In this document: positions 54,683 through 62,644 of the stretch, piece by piece
Layout: each line of letters opens with the position of its first letter
Numbering within the stretch: the first letter of the stretch is position 1
Source: Marinobacter alexandrii
GTDB lineage: Bacteria; Pseudomonadota; Gammaproteobacteria; Pseudomonadales; Oleiphilaceae
Assembly (NCBI RefSeq): GCF_005871205.1
Contig: NZ_SWKM01000011.1
Coordinates: 1,240,001-1,304,000, forward strand
Length of the DNA: 64,000 bases
Reading direction: 5' to 3'
The notes under the pieces: model-generated
What the model saw: the letters and a program-made list of their open reading frames with translations, nothing else
What the model was told of the DNA's origin: nothing
Database searches by the model: none
Position numbers and translations under genes: made by a program

Positions 54683-55296
54683 ATGAAAAAGATTGCGGTG
54701 ATTGGGCTCGGCTACGTTGGCTTGCCGCTGCCGGCTGCATTTGGAGAGCGGCGAGAAATCATAGGCTTTGATGTAAACGCCCTACTTAACACCATTGGTG
54801 AAAGCCAGTGAAACAGTTGGGCAGGTTTTGAAACCACGTGATATTGTTATTTACGAATCGACTGTTTTCTCCCAGGTGCAAAGGGAGAAGTCTGTAGTCC
54901 TGTGTTGGAGCGCATTTCGGGGCTGAACTTTAATAAAAATTTCTTCGCTGGATATAGCCCGGAAACGATTAATTCGGGTGATAAAGAGTATCGTGTGATC
55001 ACCATCAAAAAAGTAACTTGTGGCTCTACACTTGAGCTTGTTGAAGAGGTGGATCAGTTGTACGCGGGTATCATTGCAGCAGGCATTCACAACGCCAGTT
55101 CAATTAAGGTAGCTGATTTGGTGAAGGCGATGATCAAGACCAACCATACAGTGGCTAATTCACGTGTCTTGATTATGGGCTTTGTGTTTAAAGAAAACTG
55201 TCCAGAAAGGAGTTGCGTTCTTATTTGAAGGACGACGGTGTTCTTTTTGACTTGAAGGGAATCCTGCCGCTCGGTGAGGCGGACTTAAGGTTGTAA
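54683..55296 (+). pseudogene. Decayed UDP-sugar 6-dehydrogenase (wbpO/tviB remnant)
   Basis: Matches pieces of the intact dehydrogenase at 38.8 kb, in order. The start is [21 protein letters not shown]. After a deletion come a frame-shifted VKASETVGQVLKPRDIVIYE, then VLERISGLNFNKNFFAGYSPE with NSGDKEYRVITIKKVTCGST, then a large deletion removing the catalytic-cysteine region. VLIMGFVFKENCPE follows, and finally the C-terminal VLFDLKGILPLGEADLRL and a stop. About 205 codons' worth of sequence remains of about 425. A good ribosome site (AAAGGA) is still present before the ATG, suggesting fairly recent decay. Confidence 0.9.
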
Positions 55297-55324
55297 TTTT
55301 AGGATGCCATTTCGGATTATTTTA

Positions 55325-55354
55325 AAAAGGCCGATCAATAGGATCGGCTTTTTG
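55325..55354 (+). terminator. Terminator at the end of the polysaccharide locus
   Basis: GCCGATC/GATCGGC stem with an AATAG loop, preceded by AAAAAG and followed by T5. It lies 30 bp after the dehydrogenase remnant. Confidence 0.9.
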
Positions 55355-55375
55355 TTTTCGGAAAATGCAATAAGT

Positions 55376-55404
55376 TTGCTAAATCGTATTTAATTATTTA
55401 TTAT
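55376..55404 (+). promoter_or_regulatory. Predicted sigma-70 promoter of the mvaT-like gene
   Basis: TTGCTA (55376-55381), a 17-bp AT-rich spacer and TATTAT (55399-55404). Start predicted near 55411, 60 nt before the ATG. The AT-rich surroundings would suit autoregulation by an H-NS-like protein. Confidence 0.65.
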
Positions 55405-55470
55405 CTTTACCGACTTTTAGTCAACTCCGAAATATTTTAAAACCCTTTTTATGAATAAGGTTTTAATTCC

Positions 55471-55839
55471 ATGGCAAAGATCAACGATTACTACCAAAAA
55501 AAGCAGCTTATGGAAAAGCTTGCCGCAGAACTGGAGAAGCTCGAAGAAGACCAGGCTCTGAAAGGTGAACTGGAGTTCGAAAACAAGGTTCGTGACTTGA
55601 TGAAGGAATATGACAAGTCACCCAAAGATGTTCTGCAGATTTTGTCTGCCATTGATCCGTCTGTTGCTGGCGCAAAGGCTGAGGCAACTGCTGGTGGTCG
55701 TGCCAAGCGGCCCATGAAGACTTATAAGAACCCGCATACCGGTGAAGTGGTTAAGACCCGTGGTGGCAACCACAAAACGCTGAATGAATGGCGTAATAAG
55801 TACGGTAAAGAAGCGGTTCAGAGCTGGCAGGAAAACTAA
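55471..55839 (+). CDS. mvaT: MvaT-family H-NS-like transcriptional silencer
   Basis: 122-residue nucleoid protein of the MvaT/MvaU family. An N-terminal coiled coil (about 5-60) serves dimerisation and oligomerisation and includes LEFENKVRDLM. A basic linker follows (GGRAKRPMK). The C-terminal DNA-binding domain has TYKNPHTGEVVKTRGGNHKT and LNEWRNKYGKEAVQSW, close to Pseudomonas MvaT, whose RGGN-type loop reads the AT minor groove. Such proteins silence AT-rich, horizontally acquired DNA, including surface-polysaccharide genes. It has its own promoter and terminator at the end of the polysaccharide locus. Confidence 0.94.
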   Translation: MAKINDYYQKKQLMEKLAAELEKLEEDQALKGELEFENKVRDLMKEYDKSPKDVLQILSAIDPSVAGAKAEATAGGRAKRPMKTYKNPHTGEVVKTRGGNHKTLNEWRNKYGKEAVQSWQEN

Positions 55840-55864
55840 GTTTAGTTTGTCGGTTTCTTAAAAG

Positions 55865-55898
55865 AAAAGCCCGGTTTCTGCCGGGCTTTTCTTTTTTT
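55865..55898 (+). terminator. Terminator of the mvaT-like gene
   Basis: AAAAGCCCGG/CCGGGCTTTT stem with a TTTCTG loop, followed by CTTTTTTT. It may also serve the convergent diguanylate cyclase gene, because the left flank is A-rich. Confidence 0.92.
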
Positions 55899-55902
55899 CC
55901 CT

Positions 55903-56862
55903 TCACTTTTCGGAAATCATCACTCGATTTCGTCCACCTTCCTTGGCCGCATAAAGCGCTTCATCGGCCAATTGCATCCATTGCATGTAATTCTCCGGCC
56001 CATCACTTAATTGAGCAATGCCCATGCTGATGGTGTACTGAACCGGCGCCACGCTGGTTTCAACCACGCTTTGTGCGATGCTTTCCCGAATTCTTTCACA
56101 AATAGTGCGGGCGCCCTCGGCGTCGGTCTCCGGCAGGATAATGCCGAACTCTTCGCCGCCGTAACGGCCGGAAGTGTCGGATTGTCTCAGGTTGCCCTTG
56201 GTGACTTCTGCAGTGTGTTTGATGACCTCATCGCCGGCCAGGTGGCCATAGCGGTCGTTCACCTTCTTGAAGTGGTCGATGTCGAACATTACCAGCGAGG
56301 TGGCCTGGCCGTAGCGGCGGAAGCGTTCGTACTCCGCATCCACCAGATTTTCCCAGGTACCTCGGTTAAGCAGGCCGGTCAGGCGGTCGGTCATGCTCAG
56401 TTTGGCGAGCTGTTCATTGGCCCGTTCCAGTGCCCGTTTGCTGCTGGCGATGTCGGTGACGTCGTACACCATCAGGCAGACCTTCTCGACTTGGCCTGAG
56501 GGGCCGGAGAGGGGGCTGATGGTAAGGTTCTGGAACATGAACTCTTCCGTACCGGTAATCGGGCGGGTGTTGCGAAACTTGAACAGGTAAGGGCGCTGCT
56601 CCCAGGAGGTAAAGCCTCGAGTGTTCAGCAACGCAACGGCATCCACCTTGCGCGCCAGCCACGCCTGGGGAATGTCCGGGAAGACATCGAAGATGACCTT
56701 GTCGCGGATTTTGCTGGCGGTGATGCCGCTGTGATTCTCCATGAACCCGTTCCAGGCCTGCACCCGGAAATCCAGATCCAGAACCACAAGCCCGACTTCA
56801 ACGGACTCGAGCATATCCACCAGCCAGTGAAACGAGTTGGCTTCTACTTCATTAAAGGCCAT
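55903..56862 (-). CDS. PAS-GGDEF diguanylate cyclase
   Basis: 319-residue cytoplasmic protein. A PAS-like sensor spans about residues 12-135 (VGLVVLDLDFRVQAWNGFMENHSG), then a short coiled linker leads to the GGDEF domain from about 155. The active site is GGEEF, preceded exactly five residues earlier by an RQSD inhibitory I-site, so it should make c-di-GMP and be product-inhibited. FDIDHFKKVNDRYGHLAGD supplies a metal ligand. It starts 3 bp after the REC-CheC gene, which suggests a working pair. Confidence 0.93.
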   Translation of the reverse strand: MAFNEVEANSFHWLVDMLESVEVGLVVLDLDFRVQAWNGFMENHSGITASKIRDKVIFDVFPDIPQAWLARKVDAVALLNTRGFTSWEQRPYLFKFRNTRPITGTEEFMFQNLTISPLSGPSGQVEKVCLMVYDVTDIASSKRALERANEQLAKLSMTDRLTGLLNRGTWENLVDAEYERFRRYGQATSLVMFDIDHFKKVNDRYGHLAGDEVIKHTAEVTKGNLRQSDTSGRYGGEEFGIILPETDAEGARTICERIRESIAQSVVETSVAPVQYTISMGIAQLSDGPENYMQWMQLADEALYAAKEGGRNRVMISEK

Positions 56863-56865
56863 TGA

Positions 56866-57897
56866 TCAGTCCACCAGATATTCGAGGCGTTGTTCGAGGA
56901 AAGGTACGGAATCTTCAGTCAGTAACACCAGCACGTCGCACTGGATATCCCGGTCCTCCAGGGCATAGCTGATTTCAATACATAGCAGGCGTTCGTCCCG
57001 GGTGCTGTGATGCTCAAGCAGTTCGGTGATTTGTCGATGCTGGCCCAACACTGTCGGATGACCCAGCCCGAGCTTCAGGTCCAGTTGATCGCCTATGCCT
57101 TTAAGGAATGCACCGAACAGGATGCTGGACATGTCCATCAGGACTTCGACATTCACGGTTTCACCGTCGTGCGCTTCGTAATGAAGCATTTCGGCCATTT
57201 CCCGGAAGCTGGCATCGGCAAAGATTAGCAGGGCTTCGCCCGCAATGCCTGCGCCGGTGAAACCCTGGCAGACGGCAGAATAGGTATCGCTGTGTTGGGC
57301 TGCAGATATCGCCATGTGCAGCTCAGAGTTGGCGATGAAGGCCACCTTGGGGATGGGCTGTTTGACGAATACTTTGAGCAGGCGCGCCAGGAGGTCGGAT
57401 GAACGGCCCATGGCGACGTTGGCAATTTCCTGCAGATAATCGGTCAGGGACACCGAGATGTCGCTGGCGCTCGCGCTGGATGACTCGGATTTGAGCGCAC
57501 TGTCATTCAGGGCCGCGGCTTCCAGCTCACTGGGGTTGTAGAAGCCGTAATCTTTGAGCAAATTCAGGATCAGGCCGGATTCCGTCGGCTTTTTGATGAA
57601 GTCGATAGCGCCCAGCTTGCGTACCCGTTCTCTGGCTTCGGGCTGGATGTCACCGGAGACCACGATAGTCAGTACCGGGAGATCTTCCTCGCGGATGTGC
57701 CTCAAAACCTCATACCCGTCCATTTCAGGCATGTTGAGGTCGAGGAACATAAGCTCCGCCTCATGGCCACGCAAAAGCTCCAGAGCTTCTTTTCCGTTGC
57801 TGGCGAATACGATGTCGGCACCGAAGCTTTCAGGGAGCGCTCTTGCCATCTGTTTTCTAGCGAGCGCGGAATCGTCGCAAACGAGGATGCGGGTGGT
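56866..57897 (-). CDS. Response regulator with CheC-like phosphatase domain
   Basis: 343 residues from the ATG at 57897; an in-frame ATG five codons upstream is also possible. The N-terminal receiver has the acidic pair in LVCDDSALARKQM, the phosphoacceptor in LMFLDLNMPEMDG (D53) and the Lys in DFIKKPTES. An Ala/Ser-rich linker follows. The C-terminal CheC/CheX-type domain starts near residue 150. Its first helix keeps the E-x-x-N catalytic pattern (LQEIANVAMG), while the second repeat (VLMDMSSILFGAF) lacks Glu and Asn. It may dephosphorylate CheY-like proteins and steer the adjacent diguanylate cyclase. Confidence 0.88.
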   Translation of the reverse strand, partial: TTRILVCDDSALARKQMARALPESFGADIVFASNGKEALELLRGHEAELMFLDLNMPEMDGYEVLRHIREEDLPVLTIVVSGDIQPEARERVRKLGAIDFIKKPTESGLILNLLKDYGFYNPSELEAAALNDSALKSESSSASASDISVSLTDYLQEIANVAMGRSSDLLARLLKVFVKQPIPKVAFIANSELHMAISAAQHSDTYSAVCQGFTGAGIAGEALLIFADASFREMAEMLHYEAHDGETVNVEVLMDMSSILFGAFLKGIGDQLDLKLGLGHPTVLGQHRQITELLEHHSTRDERLLCIEISYALEDRDIQCDVLVLLTEDSVPFLEQRLEYLVD

Positions 57898-57912
57898 CAT
57901 GGAAGTGGTCAT

Positions 57913-58213
57913 AGCGCCAATGAAAATTTGAGCGAGTATATCAGGCTGTTACGGTGTGTACACATTTGCTACGGCGACGTAATGTTTTGTGAAGCCGGTC
58001 ATACTTGATTCCTACCAAGCCGGTCGGTTCCCGGCGATTGTGATGAAGCTCACTCTATTGGCGAACTCGGCTCGGCTATAGTGCATTCGCGTCCTACAAG
58101 AAAGCAATTAGCGAAATAAGCCGCCTGTTGAGCCTTAGTATTAACGGATAACCGCGCAACAGCAGAGTCTGGTGTTGAAACTGACTCTTGAACATCAATC
58201 AGAGGCACACGTT
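57913..58213. other. Divergent intergenic region
   Basis: About 300 bp between the REC-CheC gene and the DUF6160-like gene. It holds the CRP-like site and promoter listed below; no small gene was recognised. Bases 58090-58213 form a leader of about 125 nt without clear structure. Confidence 0.5.
58039..58082 (+). promoter_or_regulatory. CRP/Vfr-like site and class II promoter
   Basis: TGTGA-N6-TCACT (58039-58054) matches the CRP consensus except for the last base. It is followed by a -10 TATAGT at 58077-58082 with no good -35. The site centre is about 42 bp before the predicted start (near 58089), the classic class II activator position. Confidence 0.6.
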
Positions 58214-59101
58214 ATGAAGCATCATGTCTATGGATGCGCTGCTTTGGTCATGCTAAGTCTGGGTGTTGTGCCGGTTACCCAGGCTGAATTGAAACCGATC
58301 TCCGATCAAACCATGGGAGAGGTTACAGGGCAGGCATTTATGCAGGTCGATAATCTCGCCGATGGCGTTCATGACTTCACCCGCATGACGTTGGGTATAG
58401 ACGTTGAAACCCGGGTAAACATCGACGATGTCAAAGTGGGTGAGATAGATGGCGGCTCCGACTTTGCGGCCACCCACCTGGCTTTGGGCCACATCGCTCG
58501 ACAGGACGGTGTGCAATACAACGGTCAGGACTACATGCAAGGTGAGACCGTGTCGTTCGAAGCCTCAAAACCGTTCATTGAGCTGGCAGAGGACGCAAGC
58601 GGGTTGGCAGGTTTTCGGATGGGCTTCGGTCAGGCTCGCGGTTCTGTTTCCTCGTTAACGACCAGCCTGAGCGGTAACATCGGCCTCAAGCTTCGAGACT
58701 CGGCGGGTGTTGTTCACGACGCGACTCTGTTTGACGCCGGTAATCAGGCAACCAACTACCGTGCAACGCAGATTGGCATTGCCGATAGCGCCAACCCGGC
58801 TACCTGCAGTGAGTGTGCCTCCCTGAGCAAAGTGCAGTCGTTGTTTGTCGGCACGGCGCAAGATGACGGCGCAGGTGGCACAGTCACGGGCTTTACCGAT
58901 GACTTCTTTATCGGTTTTCAGCGGGATGACGCGGGCGTTAAATGGCAGAGTCCGGGCGGTGCCAACGTCATCAACGCCGGAAAGGGTGTGTTCATTAATC
59001 TCCCCACCAGCATGACCGTCGATATGAGCCAATTGACCGGCCCTTCTGGCTTGCCCAGGCTGCAGACTCACCAGGCCGATATGGGGACTCAGCTGTTTTA
59101 G
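58214..59101 (+). CDS. DUF6160-like exported protein
   Basis: 295 residues, with a signal peptide MKHHVYGCAALVMLSLGVVP cleaved near TQA. The mature N-terminus has the DUF6160 signature LKPISDQTMGEVTGQAFMQVDNL, common in secreted or surface proteins of Pseudomonas and Marinobacter with poorly known function. The rest is Gly/Asp/Ser-rich with short strands, and one CSEC pair occurs near residue 200. I start at the ATG at 58214, with AGAGG 9 nt upstream; the longer frame adds 14 residues before the signal. A CRP-like class II site upstream suggests cAMP control. Confidence 0.82.
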   Translation: MKHHVYGCAALVMLSLGVVPVTQAELKPISDQTMGEVTGQAFMQVDNLADGVHDFTRMTLGIDVETRVNIDDVKVGEIDGGSDFAATHLALGHIARQDGVQYNGQDYMQGETVSFEASKPFIELAEDASGLAGFRMGFGQARGSVSSLTTSLSGNIGLKLRDSAGVVHDATLFDAGNQATNYRATQIGIADSANPATCSECASLSKVQSLFVGTAQDDGAGGTVTGFTDDFFIGFQRDDAGVKWQSPGGANVINAGKGVFINLPTSMTVDMSQLTGPSGLPRLQTHQADMGTQLF

Positions 59102-59148
59102 ATGCTAAACTCCTGCCCAATTGACCCATCACAGGCAGGAGTTTTCCC

Positions 59149-60594
59149 TTGATTCGCTCGTTCTACTGGCACGACTACGAAACCTTTGGCGTAGACCCGG
59201 TCCATGACCGCCCCTCCCAGTTTGCCGGTGTCAGAACGGATGAAAATCTCAACATCATCGAGGATCCGCTGGTTATCTACTGCAAGCCTGCGGACGACTA
59301 CCTGCCGTCCCCGGAAGCTTGCCTGATCACCGGCATCACGCCCCAGAAAGCCCTGCAGGATGGTTACCCCGAGGCTGAGTTCATCGCTCAGATTAATGAA
59401 GCTTTCAGTCAGCCCGGCACCTGCGTGGTGGGGTATAACAGCCTGCGCTTTGATGATGAAGTAACCCGCTATACGCTGTACCGAAACCTCCGGGACCCTT
59501 ATGCCCGGGAATGGCAGAACGGCAATTCCCGGTGGGATATCATCGACATGGTTCGGTTGACCTACGCATTGCGCCCCGAGGGCATCAACTGGCCGAAAAA
59601 GGAAGATGGTAGCCCCAGCTTCCGTTTGGAAGAGCTGACAGTCGCCAATGGCATCGCCCACGAAAGCGCGCACGATGCCATGTCAGACGTTCAGGCGACC
59701 ATTGCGGTCGCCAAGCTGATCAAGGAAAAACAGCCCAAGCTGTTCGATTTTGTGCTGAAGAATAAGGACAAGCATTCGGCGCGGGCGATGCTGGATACCG
59801 GGACCATGAAGCCGGTGTTTCACATCTCGGCCAAGTACCCGGCCTCTCGTGGTTGCTGTGCGATGGTGGCGCCGGTGGCGGAGCATCCGACCAACAAAAA
59901 CCTGGTTATTGTGTATGACCTTCGCGAGGATCCCTCGGAGCTGATCAACGCCACGCCTGAGCAGATTCGTGAGCGGGTATTTACTTCCCAGGCAGAATTG
60001 GGCGAGGGCGTTAGTCGGTTTCCGCTCAAGGGCGTACAGCTGAATAAATGTCCGGTACTGGCACCCGGCACCATGCTCAAGAGCCTGACCAAGGAGCGCT
60101 TGGACGAGCTAAAACTTGATGGCGATACACTTCGGGCCAACCTTGCATTGCTGAAGCAGGCATCCGATTTGCCGGCGCGAATCGCCCAGGCCTTCGACCA
60201 GGCCCACGAAAGCGACCTGACCGATCCGGATGAACAACTCTACGCGGGTGGCTTTATCGGCAAGGCCGATCGGGAGAAGCTGAACTGGGTGCTGGAGCAG
60301 CCGGTGGAAACCCTGGGCGAGCAAGACGTGCAGTTTGCCGATGAGCGGCTGTCGGAACTGCTGTTCCGTTATCGAGCCCGGAACTACCCCGATTCTTTGC
60401 TGGGAGAAGAAATGGAACGCTGGGAAGAGTTCCGGTCCCAGCGGCTGATGCATCCGAAGAAAGGCTGGCGGTCGCTTGAAGCCTTTGCCCATGAGCTGCA
60501 ACGGCTGGCCGCCGATCCGGATCTTACCCCGGAGCGGCGGCATGTACTTGAGGACCTGCATTTGTACGGCGAATCACTGATGCCATACGTGTGA
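59149..60594 (+). CDS. sbcB: Exodeoxyribonuclease I
   Basis: Single-strand-specific 3'-5' DEDDh exonuclease acting in recombination and mismatch repair. Catalytic residues are D9 and E11 in WHDYETFGVDP, an Asp in YNSLRFDDEVTRY near residue 104, and the HDAMSDV motif near 180. The SH3-like and C-terminal helical domains follow, and the 481-residue length is standard. The TTG start at 59149 is supported by AGGAG 8 nt upstream and by MIRSFYWHDYET aligning with homologues. It is convergent with the TPR gene across 19 bp. Confidence 0.96.
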   Translation: MIRSFYWHDYETFGVDPVHDRPSQFAGVRTDENLNIIEDPLVIYCKPADDYLPSPEACLITGITPQKALQDGYPEAEFIAQINEAFSQPGTCVVGYNSLRFDDEVTRYTLYRNLRDPYAREWQNGNSRWDIIDMVRLTYALRPEGINWPKKEDGSPSFRLEELTVANGIAHESAHDAMSDVQATIAVAKLIKEKQPKLFDFVLKNKDKHSARAMLDTGTMKPVFHISAKYPASRGCCAMVAPVAEHPTNKNLVIVYDLREDPSELINATPEQIRERVFTSQAELGEGVSRFPLKGVQLNKCPVLAPGTMLKSLTKERLDELKLDGDTLRANLALLKQASDLPARIAQAFDQAHESDLTDPDEQLYAGGFIGKADREKLNWVLEQPVETLGEQDVQFADERLSELLFRYRARNYPDSLLGEEMERWEEFRSQRLMHPKKGWRSLEAFAHELQRLAADPDLTPERRHVLEDLHLYGESLMPYV

Positions 60595-60613
60595 GCGTAT
60601 GGTTGAGTGAACC

Positions 60614-62614
60614 TCAGCGGCGTTTGCAGAAGTAAACGCTCAGCCCCTGGCCGACCAGGCTCTGAACTTCGCTGCCCAGGGCCTCGGCCTGAATCTGCCG
60701 CTGCACCGGTTGAGTCGCCAGGCTGTGGCCATCGGCATCCCGGGCTTTTACCAGTTTCCAGTCTACCTCGTTGCTTACCATGGCCATTAGCTGTCTTAGC
60801 TGAGCGCCGTCCTGCGGCAGGAACCAGCGATCGCGACAGCCGCCCAAGCTGAAGAAGTCGTCTTCCTGGGTCAGTTCCTTCCAGTTGGCATCCTGAGGAT
60901 TGGCAAGCACCATGCGGCGTAACTGACGCAGCACTGTCCGCGTAGCCGGCAGCTTGTGCTCAGCAATCAGGTTGCGAATGTGGCGGTCACCGGCGGTCTG
61001 TTCGCCAATGGCAGTGTGCATATGCACCACCGCTCCGGCCAAGCTGGCGTCGCTCACCAGTGATGCCAGAGACATATCTGTCATGGCGGGTGAGGGCAGA
61101 CGCCCAACTTCAATCCAGTGCACCTGATGACCGTCAGCGACAAAGCGCTGGGCAATGGACCAGGGCCAGAACACAATGTTCTCAACACCCATGTCACTGG
61201 CCATGCGAGTGCCCTTGGCGACATTGGCCAGGGATTCGTCGACCGCAATCACTTCGACATCACTGAGGTAACGTGCCAGTTCCATGGCGCGCTGGCCGGA
61301 CTGGGCGCCGCACACCAGAATCCGAAGGGTATCGGGCAGGTTGTTAGTGGCAATACCCAATTCCGATGCCATTACATTCTTCAGGCTGCTCTCGGCGCGG
61401 AAGGCTAATTGTGACCAGGCCGGCCAGGCTTGGGGTACGTCCACCTTGTCCATGCAGAGTTCTTCGGCTTTTTCATCGAAGTTCTGCTTGATGGCCTCTT
61501 CGTTGGCCCGATCGTAATAGCTGGCGGCCATCACCGGCTGAAGCGCCAGCGGCCAGTCGGTCAGGCTCCACTGCCCGAGCTGAACAGCAAAACGCTGATG
61601 AAACAGTGCACCGTACATACCGCTGATGATCAGGGAGCCGATCATTCCGTCCTGCGACTCGCCCATCATTAGCTGGGCTTGAATACTTTCGTTGATCGTG
61701 GCAATCAGGCGCTCTTCGTCCTCTTCAGCGGCCAGGGCGTAACCGGTGCGGTCGGCATACTGGCCAATGGCCAAGGCCAGTTGCTGCAGTTCGTCACGCA
61801 GGTCCACCGTTTGTGCCACTTCCGCAATGATAGCGCGGCGTAGCATGACCACCAGATTCTCAACGGCCGGGTTCGGCATCAGCGTCTTCTGTAGGCCAAG
61901 AATCAACAGCTCATCTTCGCTAGCGGCACCCAGGAAGATCTCGGCATTGGGGTTATCCAGATCGTATTGTTGGTGCACGATGGCAGCTACAAATCGGCCC
62001 AGTTCCTGATGAGGCAGTCCATCCCGGCCGAGCAGGGCAATGGCATCCCGCGCAAGTTCACCGTCAGCACGCTCCACCTGAAGGTGTTGCGCGCAACTCA
62101 ACATGCCGCTGTAGATTGAATCCCAGTTCGCGCCGGTTTCCAGCAGTTTGCGATAGTGTAGGTAGGCTACGTCGAACTGGCCTTGCAGGCGTTTGGCATG
62201 CGCGACCCCGCAGAAAGCGGCGGCGGATTGCCGGTCGCAGTCCAGTGCCTCCAGGAAATGCTGCTCGGCCAGCGCCGGGCGTTCGGATTTCAGAGCCCAG
62301 TACCCCAGGTTGGCGTGCTGCTGGGCTTGCCCAGGCTGAGCCTGCAGGCTGGCACTGAACAGATGATGAGCTTCGTCGAGATGCCCTTCATCCAGTTCAA
62401 TCCGTCCCAGAAGGCCAAGAGCACCGGCGTTTTCAGGTTCGAGCTGGAAGGCATCTGCCAGGTAATCACGGCATTCCTGTCTGGCCCGGAGGCGCTGAAT
62501 ATGGTTCAGCCCGTTGCTGTTGGATTCTCCGTAGGCCAGGTTGGCCTGAAGTAGGAGCCGAGCCGCCTGCGCCCGATCGGAGCCAGGATTCTGAACGTGA
62601 TGCTGTGATTGCAT
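60614..62614 (-). CDS. TPR protein with degenerate methyltransferase-like domain
   Basis: 666 residues from the ATG at 62614, preceded by GAGGTG. The N-terminal third (about 10-170) holds TPR repeats (ADAFQLEPENAGALGLLGRI, HANLGYWALKSERPALAEQH, HFLEALDCDRQSAAAFCGVA). A helical middle follows, then a Rossmann-like domain near residue 430 with ILVCGAQSGQRAMELA and IAVDES, resembling SAM motifs I and II but without the usual Asp/Glu-Gly-Cys-Gly pattern. It starts 30 bp after the flagellin stop on the same strand, so a role in flagellin modification, export or assembly is likely. No exact family recognised. Confidence 0.8.
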   Translation of the reverse strand: MQSQHHVQNPGSDRAQAARLLLQANLAYGESNSNGLNHIQRLRARQECRDYLADAFQLEPENAGALGLLGRIELDEGHLDEAHHLFSASLQAQPGQAQQHANLGYWALKSERPALAEQHFLEALDCDRQSAAAFCGVAHAKRLQGQFDVAYLHYRKLLETGANWDSIYSGMLSCAQHLQVERADGELARDAIALLGRDGLPHQELGRFVAAIVHQQYDLDNPNAEIFLGAASEDELLILGLQKTLMPNPAVENLVVMLRRAIIAEVAQTVDLRDELQQLALAIGQYADRTGYALAAEEDEERLIATINESIQAQLMMGESQDGMIGSLIISGMYGALFHQRFAVQLGQWSLTDWPLALQPVMAASYYDRANEEAIKQNFDEKAEELCMDKVDVPQAWPAWSQLAFRAESSLKNVMASELGIATNNLPDTLRILVCGAQSGQRAMELARYLSDVEVIAVDESLANVAKGTRMASDMGVENIVFWPWSIAQRFVADGHQVHWIEVGRLPSPAMTDMSLASLVSDASLAGAVVHMHTAIGEQTAGDRHIRNLIAEHKLPATRTVLRQLRRMVLANPQDANWKELTQEDDFFSLGGCRDRWFLPQDGAQLRQLMAMVSNEVDWKLVKARDADGHSLATQPVQRQIQAEALGSEVQSLVGQGLSVYFCKRR

Positions 62615-62644
62615 GGGACACCTCAACCTATTAATTGAACACCA

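Noticed and set aside
54902-55228. A short intact 108-codon gene
   Set aside because: It is one surviving frame of the decayed UDP-sugar dehydrogenase, with matching pieces of the same protein before and after it in other frames.
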